Source of the DNA: Lachnospiraceae bacterium
Lineage (GTDB): Bacteria > Bacillota > Clostridia > Lachnospirales > Lachnospiraceae
NCBI GenBank assembly: GCA_015057635.1
Contig: SVEB01000122.1
Location: forward strand, 29,327 to 93,326
Length of the DNA: 64,000 nucleotides
Direction of reading: 5' to 3'
Shown: piece by piece, positions 49,552 to 59,694 of the stretch
Layout of the letters: each line of letters starts with the position of its first letter
Position numbering within the stretch: the stretch's first letter is position 1
Program-made: the position numbers and the translations under genes
Notes under the pieces: model-generated
Seen by the model: the letters and a program-made list of their open reading frames with translations, nothing else
What the model was told of the DNA's origin: nothing
The model's database searches: none

Positions 49552-50727
49552 CTAATAGCAAGTAATATGAGCCAGCATATTTTTAAGTACAGCGGAATAA
49601 GTATACTGTTCCGATACTTTTTTATAACCATTTTGTGCGATCTGCGCCCTGGCTTCATCGTTTCTTACATAAAATTCAGCCATCTCCATCATCTCTTCTA
49701 CACTTCCGTAACAAACCATTTCTTTCCCTATTTCAAAATGCTTTAAAAAGTCTGCCTGATAATTACTTAATAAAAATCCGCCAGATCCCATAATATCCAT
49801 TGCCCTTAATGGAATTCCATTCTTAATGCTTCTTAGCGTCATATTCAGATTTACCTTCGCTCCCTTAAATGCCAGCGGCATTTCCATAAAATAATTCACG
49901 CTTCCTATATTTATTGCATTTCCAATTCTCGCGTCCGGATTATTCGTATAGCAGTGCACTTTGTGGTTCTGTGCCAGCAGTGCCAGGCTCTGACTTCTTT
50001 CCAGATACGCCATCCTCCTGCACAAAAAGTAATCCGCATATACATCCGCCAGTGAAGCCAGGGAACCTTCTTCCAGTTTAAATGGCATTGCCTGATATAT
50101 TGCGTCCACGATATCATCTGCCATTGCCTCACTTAAGAAGTTATACCCATACACTTTAAGCTGTGCCTCCATTAATCCGTCCAGGTATCCAATTAGGTAA
50201 GGACTGCCGGATTTCTCCGCAAGTCGATCATAAAAGTTATGTTTCTCATTATAAAGGGATCCCACAAATGCGATATCACATTCATACATTTGTTTCTGTT
50301 TAGGTGTCAGCGTAAGAGCCGACAGTCGTTTGGTATTCACCGCCATCGGAGAATAGAACACATGTGGAACACCTTTTGTTTTCAGCTCCTCTACCATCGC
50401 GCTGTCAAAGCTGAAGATGTAGTTGCATTCATTCAGCACGGTAGGAGAGTAAACCTTGATTGCCGGATTGTCGTAGATCCATGCCATGTACTGACAGCCG
50501 CTGTCCTTACATGCAACGGAGATGGTAGGAAAATAGTTAAAGGAAAACACCAGCTCAATATTATGCTTCTTAATAAGAGAACGGAGCACTTCCACATAAT
50601 GAAAGTCTGTATCTACATGACTTTTATCGGAGAGCTGTGAGATGAATAGTGTGTGGCCAAGTTCCTGGAGTGCTTCATAGGCATCTTCCGCACCAAGGCA
50701 GTTCCAGTTTACATATAGGATGTTCAT
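49552..50727 (-). CDS. CgeB-like / family-1-type glycosyltransferase (DUF3880-like N-terminus)
   Basis: 'SFNYFPTISVACKDSGCQYMAWIYDNPAIKVYSPTVLNECNYIFSFDSAMVEELK', C-terminal 'NLNMTLRSIKNGIPLRAMDIMGSGGFLLSNYQADF'. Confidence 0.85.
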   Translation of the reverse strand: MNILYVNWNCLGAEDAYEALQELGHTLFISQLSDKSHVDTDFHYVEVLRSLIKKHNIELVFSFNYFPTISVACKDSGCQYMAWIYDNPAIKVYSPTVLNECNYIFSFDSAMVEELKTKGVPHVFYSPMAVNTKRLSALTLTPKQKQMYECDIAFVGSLYNEKHNFYDRLAEKSGSPYLIGYLDGLMEAQLKVYGYNFLSEAMADDIVDAIYQAMPFKLEEGSLASLADVYADYFLCRRMAYLERSQSLALLAQNHKVHCYTNNPDARIGNAINIGSVNYFMEMPLAFKGAKVNLNMTLRSIKNGIPLRAMDIMGSGGFLLSNYQADFLKHFEIGKEMVCYGSVEEMMEMAEFYVRNDEARAQIAQNGYKKVSEQYTYSAVLKNMLAHITCY

Positions 50728-50982
50728 GAATAATACCTGTATCTATAAGAATAGATCTTTCTATATTTTAATTTGTTTTGTTCGATTGCTGATAATCCGT
50801 CTGCTATACATGTCGGCTTTTGCAGGAAAATAAATTAGCTATCTGCATATTTCTCCATCTTAAACCAAACTCTATATAAAAATAACAAATATTGACAATT
50901 TTATCCCGCTGTATAAAATAAAGAAGAGTATAATATGGGAATTATATAGGGAACTCTAAATTTACTATTAAAGGAGAATTTT

Positions 50983-53900
50983 ATGAACAAGCGGAGTAAA
51001 AAGTCACTATCGCTCTTTCTGATTCTTGCTCTTTCCGTGACTCAGATGCCACAGACAATGGTACAGGCAGCAGGTTTTCATGAACGGCAGGATACAGCAG
51101 AGCAGACATGGCCATCCAACGGATGTCTCATAAGTCAGAATGGCATGATCCAAGACACCATTAGGGACATCATTCCAGGCAGTATCACGCAGCCCATTGC
51201 CGTGTATGATATCATAGCACATAGCACTGCCGTGCAGGAGATGATAGCACAGGACATTGCAGGCCATAAGTATGAGACCGCACTTCACTACGCCATTTCC
51301 AACGGCCTTCTATCCGTCACCGATGGAAAAGTAAGCCCGGATGAGTACATAACAAAAGGCGAAGCACTTCAAGGTTTAGAAATCTTAGTTGGAGCCGCCG
51401 AAAAAAAAAAGAATCTAAAGATCACGAATCTCAAAACAACAGATCCATATTACGAAGCAGTTGCAATTGCTTTAAATACTGGATTTATCTCTCTTAATTC
51501 AGGCAATACCGTCTATAACCCACATAAGATTGCAACAAATGAATACATATCACGAATCCTTGCTAAAATCATGTGTATGAGCACTAAGAAGATAGCAGGA
51601 TATACAGGAGGAAGCAAAGCAGCAAAGCAAAAGATCACACGTGCAGAATTTGCGAATCTTCTATATTTAAATATCCCGAATATTATCAGTGAAGACGGGG
51701 ACACAGCCTTAACTGGCAATGTGATCATCAATCGTCCTGCGATCACCATTTCTAATCAGACCATTAAAGGAAACGTACTGATTGGAGAAGGCGCTAAAGA
51801 CGGAGAAGTTAATTTATCAAACGTGACCGTCACCGGCAAGGTGGTTGTGCATGGCGATGTCAATGTTACCGTATCCGGTAAAGCAGGAACCCTTATTTTA
51901 AAAGGGGAAGGTGCGAATGTAAGCGTCACCAAAGCAAATGTATCATCCCTTATCCTTGCCGCAGCAGGAACAAAAGCACAGATTGCCAAAGAATCAAAAG
52001 CAAATAAAGTAAGCATGACTGTTGCAGCCGAGTCATCCGAACTAATGCTTGCCGGTGAGGCAGTGGAGATCGAAACCCAGGCTAAGAATTCTGTTATTAC
52101 AGTAGCAGAGGCAGGGAAAGCAGGAACAATCCATGCATTAGAAAAAGCCTCCGGAGCTGTTATCAGGATTGAAGAGAATGGAACCTGTGATTTTGTTGAC
52201 GTGGAAGCACAGGATGTAACGCTGACCTCATTGGGAAGTTACAAGAACATAGATTCCCATAAGACTAACTTAAAGATTATAAATCCCCTGACCCCGACAC
52301 CAACTATAACACCAATCCCGACCTCAGCAGCAGGTGGAACAGGTGGCGGAGTTTCTGGCGGTGGTTCCGGAACAGGTGGAGGCAGTATGGGAGGTGGTGG
52401 AGTGCCAGCTCCGACAGTAGTGCCAACGACGACTCCAACGTTGTCCCCGACAACAACTCCAACATTGACTCCGACACCATCGCCAACAACACCTCCAATG
52501 TTGACTCCGACAGTAACCCCAACCCCAGCTCCGACTCCATCTCTCACCCTCACCAATCTTGACCCTCGTTTTGCCCCAGGCTACCCGGTCATCGAGCGTA
52601 TCGCCCGGTCTGCGGGGTCAGAAGGAGAAGACTATGTACATGTCCGTATCCGTATAAAACTCAAAGAAGGTGCAGCATCCGAGCAGTCGCCGGTTGAAAT
52701 CTATACCGTCAGCAGCTATTGGACAGATAGGGACGCCACATCAGAAGCAGTCCTTCATGGTCATTTGGGGGATATCAATAAGGATGGCAGCTGCTTTAAT
52801 GATCCAGCAGAACTTTGTGATTATGTTCGCATAACGGATGATCAGGAATATGTTCTTGCGTATTCCAGGGAGAAAACAGGGTTACCACCTGCAAATGATT
52901 TTATTACCTACTTTGCCCTGCAGCAGAATGATATTCTGTCTGATGAGCCGGTAAAGGCAGTTTTGGCCGGAGAAGAGACGGATACGGAAAAAAGGACAGT
53001 AGGCGCATACATGTACTCTGCATTTATGTCAGCAGAGCAGCAGGGAAGTGTCAGTGGTTCTGGAATCCGTACCATCAGGATTTATACCTATAATGATCTA
53101 GACAAACACAGTGTACCCGAAAAGGAAGCATTTCAGTTGACAAATGCAGAAGGCTGTGAAGTGTTAGCGGTCACAGTAGGAGAAACCGAGTCAGGCTTAA
53201 ATGGTTATCCGAACATAACAAGTTATGTAGAACTGACCATTGGTTGCATAGAGAAAACGGATATGTCCAGGATGAGAATTTCCTATAGTCCGGAAACAAG
53301 CGAGATGCCGTTAAAGGCAGAAGATGACAGGCTTGTGCTGCCATTTGTAGTCAGTACATCCGGACAAAGTGAGATTGTAAACGGAAAATACTATAGTGGG
53401 GTTCCACTGTATGACAGAGCGATGCAGAATGCAGAGATGTGGATATCAGGAGATGGAACCTACTTCTCCATTCAGACAGGAACCTTTATGGTGGAATCGA
53501 ATCAGTTAGGGTTTGAATCATCTGATCTGGAATATTATCTGGATGGAAAGAAGTTAAATCTTGACTGGTATTCGGTTTCCTATCTTGGCAATCATGCACT
53601 CTTTCAGAAAATAGGCGGAGAGCCAGTTATAGTTACTAAGAACAGTATCTTTGAAATAAGAAAGAAGGATGAAAGTCTATTCTATGACATGTCAGGCTGT
53701 GAGATCGGGCAATCCGTTATATTCGCCTTATCCGTACATCAGGAGAACGAAGAAATAGGAGTCGCCTTATATGATACCAATATGCAGCAATTACGTGTAG
53801 AGCTTTATTCGAGTGGCGTTGAGCTTTATTTTAACATGCGCCGTATAAATGGCTGCCATTTTAAAATCAGCAATGGCACAACGACCTATCAGGTAAGGGG

Positions 53901-54087
53901 AAAAGTTATAGCTGATAGAAGCGGACTTTATTTTGATATAAGAAGCTTTAAACATATGGGCGAGCTTAAGTGGGAAGAATGTACGCTTGAATTTGAGAAT
54001 AGCGATAACTACTTTGAGGCATTAAAGAATAAATCCGGAAAACCATTGTCTGATTTTAGTCAGGCAATCTGGGTTCTGGAATGGTAA
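50983..54087 (+). CDS. Large secreted surface protein: SLH-like N-terminus, beta-helix-like middle, Gly/Pro-Thr linker, C-terminal unknown domains
   Basis: Signal peptide; SLH-like segments; 'GNVLIGEGAKDGEVNLSNVTVTGKVVVHGDVNVTVSGKAGTLILKGEGANVSV'; TPTPTITPIPTS...GGGSGTGGG...TPTLTPTPSPTTPP linker. Confidence 0.75.
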   Translation: MNKRSKKSLSLFLILALSVTQMPQTMVQAAGFHERQDTAEQTWPSNGCLISQNGMIQDTIRDIIPGSITQPIAVYDIIAHSTAVQEMIAQDIAGHKYETALHYAISNGLLSVTDGKVSPDEYITKGEALQGLEILVGAAEKKKNLKITNLKTTDPYYEAVAIALNTGFISLNSGNTVYNPHKIATNEYISRILAKIMCMSTKKIAGYTGGSKAAKQKITRAEFANLLYLNIPNIISEDGDTALTGNVIINRPAITISNQTIKGNVLIGEGAKDGEVNLSNVTVTGKVVVHGDVNVTVSGKAGTLILKGEGANVSVTKANVSSLILAAAGTKAQIAKESKANKVSMTVAAESSELMLAGEAVEIETQAKNSVITVAEAGKAGTIHALEKASGAVIRIEENGTCDFVDVEAQDVTLTSLGSYKNIDSHKTNLKIINPLTPTPTITPIPTSAAGGTGGGVSGGGSGTGGGSMGGGGVPAPTVVPTTTPTLSPTTTPTLTPTPSPTTPPMLTPTVTPTPAPTPSLTLTNLDPRFAPGYPVIERIARSAGSEGEDYVHVRIRIKLKEGAASEQSPVEIYTVSSYWTDRDATSEAVLHGHLGDINKDGSCFNDPAELCDYVRITDDQEYVLAYSREKTGLPPANDFITYFALQQNDILSDEPVKAVLAGEETDTEKRTVGAYMYSAFMSAEQQGSVSGSGIRTIRIYTYNDLDKHSVPEKEAFQLTNAEGCEVLAVTVGETESGLNGYPNITSYVELTIGCIEKTDMSRMRISYSPETSEMPLKAEDDRLVLPFVVSTSGQSEIVNGKYYSGVPLYDRAMQNAEMWISGDGTYFSIQTGTFMVESNQLGFESSDLEYYLDGKKLNLDWYSVSYLGNHALFQKIGGEPVIVTKNSIFEIRKKDESLFYDMSGCEIGQSVIFALSVHQENEEIGVALYDTNMQQLRVELYSSGVELYFNMRRINGCHFKISNGTTTYQVRGKVIADRSGLYFDIRSFKHMGELKWEECTLEFENSDNYFEALKNKSGKPLSDFSQAIWVLEW

Positions 54088-54107
54088 CAGTCCAATAACA
54101 CACCAAA

Positions 54108-54161
54108 TAAAAAAAGTTTTAGACAGCATGCCTATTTATGCATCTGTCTGAAACTTTTTTA
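54108..54161. terminator. Terminator between convergent surface-protein genes
   Basis: AAAAAGTTTTAGACAG...CTGTCTGAAACTTTTTT. Confidence 0.8.
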
Positions 54162-54211
54162 TTAATCTCCAAAAGTCTTTGAAGTCCGTAATTTTATCAA
54201 TAGTAGGAGTT

Positions 54212-56056
54212 CTATTTTGCCGTAACTTTCACCGAGAAGTTGAATTTCTTCCCGCTGTTGGTTACCGCTGTCAGTGTAGCCCTTCCCTGTCCCATGAATT
54301 TCACCGTACATGTCTTATTCTTATCTTTAGTCTCCACGATTTTTACCACCGCTGTATTGTTTGACTTCCAGTAAGCGATGCTGTCATAAGTAAGGCCGTT
54401 TGCCGCGATGGACGCTGTAATCTCCTGTGTTGTTCCTGCAGCGCCGGTGATCTTCTTCGGATTGATCGTAATCTTCTTTAACGAGTTGCGGCAGTAGATA
54501 TTAACGCTTGTGCTGTCCTTTGTAATCTCATTGAACACAGAAATAGTAACGCGTCCATCTGTGTTTGCTGTCACCTTGCCGTTTGATGCTACGGTAGCGA
54601 TTGCCTTATTGCTTGTTGTCCAGGTCAGATCCTGAGAGGATGGCAGATATTTTGCTACATAAGGATAAAGGGAGATAGACTGGCCTGTCCAGAGAACAAA
54701 GCCGTCTTCTAAGAACTTTGGATAAAGGGTAGTATTGCCCCATACCAGGTCGTGGTCAAAGTTCCACTTTGAAGTCAGTGCTTCATTTGTATACCAACCT
54801 ACAAATACATAGCCGTCCTTATCAATCACATTGTTTAACACATTGTCTAGCTCTAACAGGCTACCTGGCTTTACGGTTGTATTTGAAAGCGCATTTCCCA
54901 TACCATCTTGAAAAATAACGGTACAGGCATCCAATTCATATTCAAAGATTGGATGTTCTGATGTGGAAGGCAGCGTGAAAATGGAGCCGTCCGTGTTTAA
55001 TGTTGCCACAAAGCTTTCCTTTTTCATATCTGCAGCAAGAATGGCATCGGTCTGACCTGGAAGGTCGTGGCAGTTATCGGAGTAGCTGTCAGATGCGATA
55101 CCGGATATGTAATCATTCTTTAAATAAAAGCAGTTCTTTAAAGAACCGGAGTTTGTGCCGACGATAGCACCGCCGATCTTTGTGATCTGCACTGAGCCAT
55201 CAGCCTTTGGAAGTCCATTTACATTAAGGCAGCTTGAGATAGAACCGTTCTGGTCGCTCTTGCCTACAATGCCGCCGAACTGTCCAGTCGCACCGTCAGA
55301 TACTGAGATCATTCCGATATTATAACAGCTGCTGATTCGTCCTTTGCTTGTGTTCTGTCCAGCGATGCCACCGATGATGACACCAGAAGCAGTTCCGACA
55401 AGATTTCCTTTATTAGTGCATCCGAAGATCGTGCCGTAATTAACGCCAGCAATGCCGCCGATGATTTCTGTTCCTGTGATCGCTATGTTATTGCTGCAGG
55501 AATCAATCGTCCCGTAGTTAAGGTTAGCGATGCCGCCCCATTTGGTTATTAGGATGCCGGTAACGGATCCTGTGACATTACAGTGTTCAATCGTTCCGTA
55601 GTTCTTAACTGCGATCCCACAAGCCGCATTTCCGGTGACGGTAACGTTAAGAGTAGAAACCAGACCGGATGTATGTACATATTCAAACAGCCCTACTGTA
55701 CTGTTGTTCACAATGGTATGACCATTTCCGATAAAATGCCCTTTGAATTGATTGGCAGAGCAGCCAATGGCATCCTTCCAGGTGCTATCCGTTAAGGTAA
55801 GGTCTTTCGTGAGCTTATAGTAAAGCCCCGCGTAGTTTGCCGCCAGTTTTTTATTGGCGGAAGTATGTAATTTTGCCAGGGATACCAGATCATTTTCCGT
55901 GGAAATGAGGTAGGGATCATCCTGTGTTCCGGTTCCGCCGCTGAAATTATAAGTAGTGGCAGCAGCAACCGACTCTGTATTCCATAGCACAATGCCGGTG
56001 AAGGTGATCGTAAGCATCAGCAATACAGATAGTAAGTAGTTTAACTTCTCTTTCAT
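54212..56056 (-). CDS. Surface protein with GLUG-type repeats, InlB_B-repeat-like segment and Big_2 domain
   Basis: Repeated 'GGIAGVNYGTIFGCTNKGNL', 'GGIVGKSDQNGSISSCLNVN'; 'VIDKDGYVFVGWYTNEALTSKWNFD'; 'LTWTTSNKAIATVASNGKVTANTDGRVTISV'. Confidence 0.85.
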   Translation of the reverse strand: MKEKLNYLLSVLLMLTITFTGIVLWNTESVAAATTYNFSGGTGTQDDPYLISTENDLVSLAKLHTSANKKLAANYAGLYYKLTKDLTLTDSTWKDAIGCSANQFKGHFIGNGHTIVNNSTVGLFEYVHTSGLVSTLNVTVTGNAACGIAVKNYGTIEHCNVTGSVTGILITKWGGIANLNYGTIDSCSNNIAITGTEIIGGIAGVNYGTIFGCTNKGNLVGTASGVIIGGIAGQNTSKGRISSCYNIGMISVSDGATGQFGGIVGKSDQNGSISSCLNVNGLPKADGSVQITKIGGAIVGTNSGSLKNCFYLKNDYISGIASDSYSDNCHDLPGQTDAILAADMKKESFVATLNTDGSIFTLPSTSEHPIFEYELDACTVIFQDGMGNALSNTTVKPGSLLELDNVLNNVIDKDGYVFVGWYTNEALTSKWNFDHDLVWGNTTLYPKFLEDGFVLWTGQSISLYPYVAKYLPSSQDLTWTTSNKAIATVASNGKVTANTDGRVTISVFNEITKDSTSVNIYCRNSLKKITINPKKITGAAGTTQEITASIAANGLTYDSIAYWKSNNTAVVKIVETKDKNKTCTVKFMGQGRATLTAVTNSGKKFNFSVKVTAK

Positions 56057-56473
56057 TTGTATACTCCTTTTCCTAGAATCATACCTATCATATCAGACTA
56101 AAGTCCTAGTTACAACAGATAAAATGGTAAAAATCATATAATATTGATAGGAATCCCCAGTTTAAGGAGAAAAGAAACAATTAAGACAACAGAACCGTAA
56201 CGTGGAGGATAAAAAAAACACCATCCGGTTATTTACAATAAGTAACAGGCACTTTTTATTTTCATAAACCGGAAGACAGAAAGAGAAAAGTCCACATTTG
56301 CATAGGGAATTCTTACAATATAAGCAGAAATAGATCCAAATTTCCTTCCCATCAAAGAATAATTCGAACGAAATGGAAAGAAAAAGAAAAAATATATACT
56401 TTTTTAAAAAAGTAGGGAAAATTTGAATTAAAAAGGTATATAATACCACAGTATCATAATATTTACAAATTCA

Positions 56474-56503
56474 TTGACAAACCTTGCCAAGCTATAATAT
56501 GAT
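56474..56503 (+). promoter_or_regulatory. Possible sigma-A promoter
   Basis: TTGACA - 18 bp - TATGAT. Confidence 0.45.
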
Positions 56504-56573
56504 ACTTTTGTGCGTGTTTACGACAAAATTCTCACATTGTTGTAGCCGCAAGAAATTTACGGGAGGATTAACA

Positions 56574-58139
56574 ATGAAAAGTATTGCAAACTGGAACAAA
56601 AAGATCGCTGTTTGTCTTGCTTTAGCTATGATGATTTCCGCCTCTGCTACCAGTATCAGTGCGAATGCTGCATCAGCAAACGCCATTACTCTTAGCACTG
56701 GTGAAAACACACAGGTTTTCGTGGTTGGAAAGACATATGAACTTAAAGTAAAAGACGCAGTGTCCTTTAAATCTAGTAACACCGCAGTAGCGAAAGTGGA
56801 TGCAAACGGTAAAGTAACCGTATTAAAAAGAGGTACGGTTACCATCACAGCCACTACCAAGAGTGGAAAAAAAGTAAGCAAAAAGTATTATGTTGTAAAC
56901 AAAGCAGGTACAACTGCTTATCAGACAACATTAGACAAAATGCTTGCAGCTGACAACATCACAAAGATCGTTCTTAAGAACACCACATCTGCTAAGAAGT
57001 ATGTGATCAAAGCAGGAGATTATTCTGACAAAGTACTATATGTAAATGCAGCAGAATGTGATGTAAGAAACTATGCAACATTTAAGAAGATCACTCTTGT
57101 AGATGTAGCAAGCAATACATGGAACGAGTACGGAAAAGGAAACAGTTTCACCATCAGTGATGAAGACGTACATTTTGTAGCAGCGACTTGTGCAGTTGTA
57201 AAGGAAGTAAACCTTACAGCGGAAAAACAGAATGTAAAAGTTGATGTAAGAGGTACTGTTGAAAACGTAACCGTTACAGGTGAAGACACAACCGTAACTG
57301 TGAATGCAACAGGTGATGTAAAAAAAGTCGTAATCGACAATAAGGCAAACGTTGTGATCACAGGTTCTGCAGAAAAAGTAGCAGTAGAAGTTACCGCAAA
57401 TGCAGAAGGCGCGACGGTTAAGTCTGATGTACCAGTGGAAGCAAGCTTTGCAGCAAAAGCAAGCTTAACTCTTGAAAAAGGTGCAGAAAGCTCTGTAGTC
57501 GAGAAGGCATCCTCTAAGGTAGCATTAACAGTAGAAAACAATACCGATGAAACAGTAAGCATTGCAGTAGAAGGCAGCCAAACAACAGAAACAGTAGCAC
57601 CAAGCACATCTACCGGAAACAGCTCCACAGGAACAACAGGCGGAAGCACAGGCGGTTCTGGCAATGGAACAATTACTACAACCGTTACAGTAGCAGAAGA
57701 AGTATCCGAAGATGGAAAGAAAGTGGAATTCATTCTTCCAACCACTCTTAAGAACTTAAAGAGCGCAACTGTAAAAGTGACAACCGGCGCTAAGACAAAG
57801 GACTATGCTATTTCTAAGACGGTTCTTAATAAGGTATTAAGCCTTTTAGATGCAGAAGCCCAGTATGTGGATATGTGGAATGGTTTAACCGGAATCACAG
57901 TAACATCCGATGGATTAGAGGTTAAGGTTAACGGTGAAGCAGGCCCTACAAAGACAGTATCTTTCGATGGCATGACATTCACAGCGACTGTTAACAAGGA
58001 TAGCAAGAGCGTAACCATTAAGCGAGATGGAAGCAGCGCATCTTATACATTATCCAAAGAAGGAAATACAAAACTTATCATTACAAGCGATACGAACACT
58101 AACGTAGAGGATTTAGTAGACTTCGTAGTTACATATTAA
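56574..58139 (+). CDS. Secreted surface protein: Big_2-like domain, V/T/A-rich beta-helix-like region, S/T/G linker, C-terminal domain
   Basis: ORF 56484-58139, start refined to 56574 (MKSIANWNKKIAVCLALAMMISASATSISANA signal peptide); 'VSFKSSNTAVAKVDANGKVTVLKRGTVTITATTKSGKKVSKKYYVV'. Confidence 0.75.
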   Translation: MKSIANWNKKIAVCLALAMMISASATSISANAASANAITLSTGENTQVFVVGKTYELKVKDAVSFKSSNTAVAKVDANGKVTVLKRGTVTITATTKSGKKVSKKYYVVNKAGTTAYQTTLDKMLAADNITKIVLKNTTSAKKYVIKAGDYSDKVLYVNAAECDVRNYATFKKITLVDVASNTWNEYGKGNSFTISDEDVHFVAATCAVVKEVNLTAEKQNVKVDVRGTVENVTVTGEDTTVTVNATGDVKKVVIDNKANVVITGSAEKVAVEVTANAEGATVKSDVPVEASFAAKASLTLEKGAESSVVEKASSKVALTVENNTDETVSIAVEGSQTTETVAPSTSTGNSSTGTTGGSTGGSGNGTITTTVTVAEEVSEDGKKVEFILPTTLKNLKSATVKVTTGAKTKDYAISKTVLNKVLSLLDAEAQYVDMWNGLTGITVTSDGLEVKVNGEAGPTKTVSFDGMTFTATVNKDSKSVTIKRDGSSASYTLSKEGNTKLIITSDTNTNVEDLVDFVVTY

Positions 58140-58251
58140 AATAGAATATAGGACTCGAATGAAGTTTCAATTTAGATAGTTGTTCGATCATTCATTTATT
58201 ATGGGAATACTCCCATAATAGATGGATGAACTACGACAGTTAGGAGAACAT

Positions 58252-58977
58252 ATGAAAGACAGGAAAAGAAGATTTCATTTCCTCGCTGGGGCAGCAGTCA
58301 TATCTGCCTATCTAATGACTTCACATCTGACGACAGCATATGCCGGCGACATTAATGCGAATGAGCAGGCTATTGTAAATGAGGTATCAGGCGTATTTGT
58401 ATATGAAGGCAAACAGTATCGGGCATATGATGACTATATTGCACTAGTGAAGCAGTATTTAGCCATGGATGAGTATGACCTGACAAAAGAGCAGTGCGAT
58501 GAGGTAATCGCAAAAGTACGCGCGAATGTGGCAAGAGAGATCGCAGAAGGCTACTTATACGAAGTCACCGAAGATAAAACGGGAGAACAGACTGAAGATC
58601 ATACAAAAGCAGAAAGTCAGAATGGCGGGACGGCAGCGGATCCGGAAGGCAAAGATATGGGTTCGAAGGAGCAGGAAAGCCAGGAGAGTACCGAGCACAT
58701 AACCAAAGAAAAAAACGAAGCAGAAAAAGTTACAGAAACGCCAGACGGCAAAGAGGATGGGATAGCAGAAGGCAGTAACGAATATGCCGAGACCATTTCC
58801 GATAAGCTATCCGAGGCGGAAAAAGAGAGTAACAAGGAAATCGTAATAAAAAATACAGGCTTTTCCGTAAAAGGAACGGCCATCACAGGAGCAGCACTAA
58901 CAGGCATGCTTGTGGCTTCCTTAGCCATGGCAGGGACGTTAGGCTGTAGAGAGAAGAAAAATGAACAGAATAGTTAG
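58252..58977 (+). CDS. Secreted acidic protein with putative C-terminal sorting signal (IKNTG-hydrophobic-charged tail)
   Basis: ORF 58222-58977; N-terminal signal; K/E-rich middle; C-terminus 'VIKNTGFSVKGTAITGAALTGMLVASLAMAGTLGCREKKNEQNS'. Confidence 0.6.
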   Translation: MKDRKRRFHFLAGAAVISAYLMTSHLTTAYAGDINANEQAIVNEVSGVFVYEGKQYRAYDDYIALVKQYLAMDEYDLTKEQCDEVIAKVRANVAREIAEGYLYEVTEDKTGEQTEDHTKAESQNGGTAADPEGKDMGSKEQESQESTEHITKEKNEAEKVTETPDGKEDGIAEGSNEYAETISDKLSEAEKESNKEIVIKNTGFSVKGTAITGAALTGMLVASLAMAGTLGCREKKNEQNS

Positions 58978-59653
58978 AGGATTACTATCATATATTGTAT
59001 ATCCAGTCTGCTTTGCCGCAGCCGGCACTATAGTGATCAAGTTTGGCGTAAAGCCGGCCTTTGAGGCGATGGATGCCAAGCTTTGCATGCAGGTTGTAAA
59101 CGGAGCACCGGATATCACGATGGATTATGAACTTGAGTCCTATAACGTGTCTGATACCGCAAACGATGAAAATGAGGGAAATGCATCTGACGGAGAACAG
59201 GCGGAAAGTGGAAAAAGTGAGACAAACGATGTTCCGGTAACAAAACCGGGCTATGGAACGCAGTATGGAACGATTTTCTGTAAGGAAGCGGGGGTTAAGG
59301 CACCGCTTTATTATGGGGATACCGATGAGATCCTGCGTCTTGGAGCTGGACAGTATGAAAAGAGCAGTCTTCCCGGAACAAAAGGGACATCCATTATCGG
59401 AGGGCACGACACCACATTTTTTGCAGGTTTGGAGCAGGCAAAGGTGGGACAAGAGATTATACTCACTACCAATTATGGTGAGTTCACATATGAGATAACG
59501 CAGATCAAAGTAGCAAAAGCCACAGATGAGTCTGCTTATGACTTACAATCGGACATGGAACAGGTAATACTTTATACTTGCTATCCTTTCGGCGTGACCA
59601 CATATGAGAGAGAAGACAGATACTATGTATACTGCAAAAGAAAAGCAGAGTAA
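58961..59653 (+). CDS. Sortase (class D-like)
   Basis: 'LYYGDTDEILRLGAGQYEKSSLPGTKGTSIIGGHDTTFF' (catalytic His) and 'VILYTCYPFGVTTYEREDRYYVYCKR' (catalytic Cys); overlaps the upstream gene. Confidence 0.88.
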   Translation: MNRIVRGLLSYIVYPVCFAAAGTIVIKFGVKPAFEAMDAKLCMQVVNGAPDITMDYELESYNVSDTANDENEGNASDGEQAESGKSETNDVPVTKPGYGTQYGTIFCKEAGVKAPLYYGDTDEILRLGAGQYEKSSLPGTKGTSIIGGHDTTFFAGLEQAKVGQEIILTTNYGEFTYEITQIKVAKATDESAYDLQSDMEQVILYTCYPFGVTTYEREDRYYVYCKRKAE

Positions 59654-59694
59654 GGACACACCGGAAACGACATGAAAGGTTGGGAGAGCAGAGT

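Noticed and set aside
52239-52556. Val/Gly-rich antisense ORF (GVGVNVGVVVGDNVGVVVG)
   Set aside because: Antisense reading of the Pro-Thr linker of the surface protein; low-complexity artefact.
54108-54161. AGACAG...CTGTCT in a hairpin considered as a palindrome-family member
   Set aside because: Ordinary A/T-tailed bidirectional terminator; lacks the GTTTCC loop and the TCCGGCTCAAGG motif.
57071-57745. 224-aa antisense ORF rich in V/T/S
   Set aside because: Antisense to the repetitive beta-helix region; no independent start context or domain.
58197-58220. TATTATGGGAATACTCCCATAATA inverted repeat considered as another family member or terminator
   Set aside because: No shared core or internal motif and no T-run; likely an isolated operator or chance palindrome.
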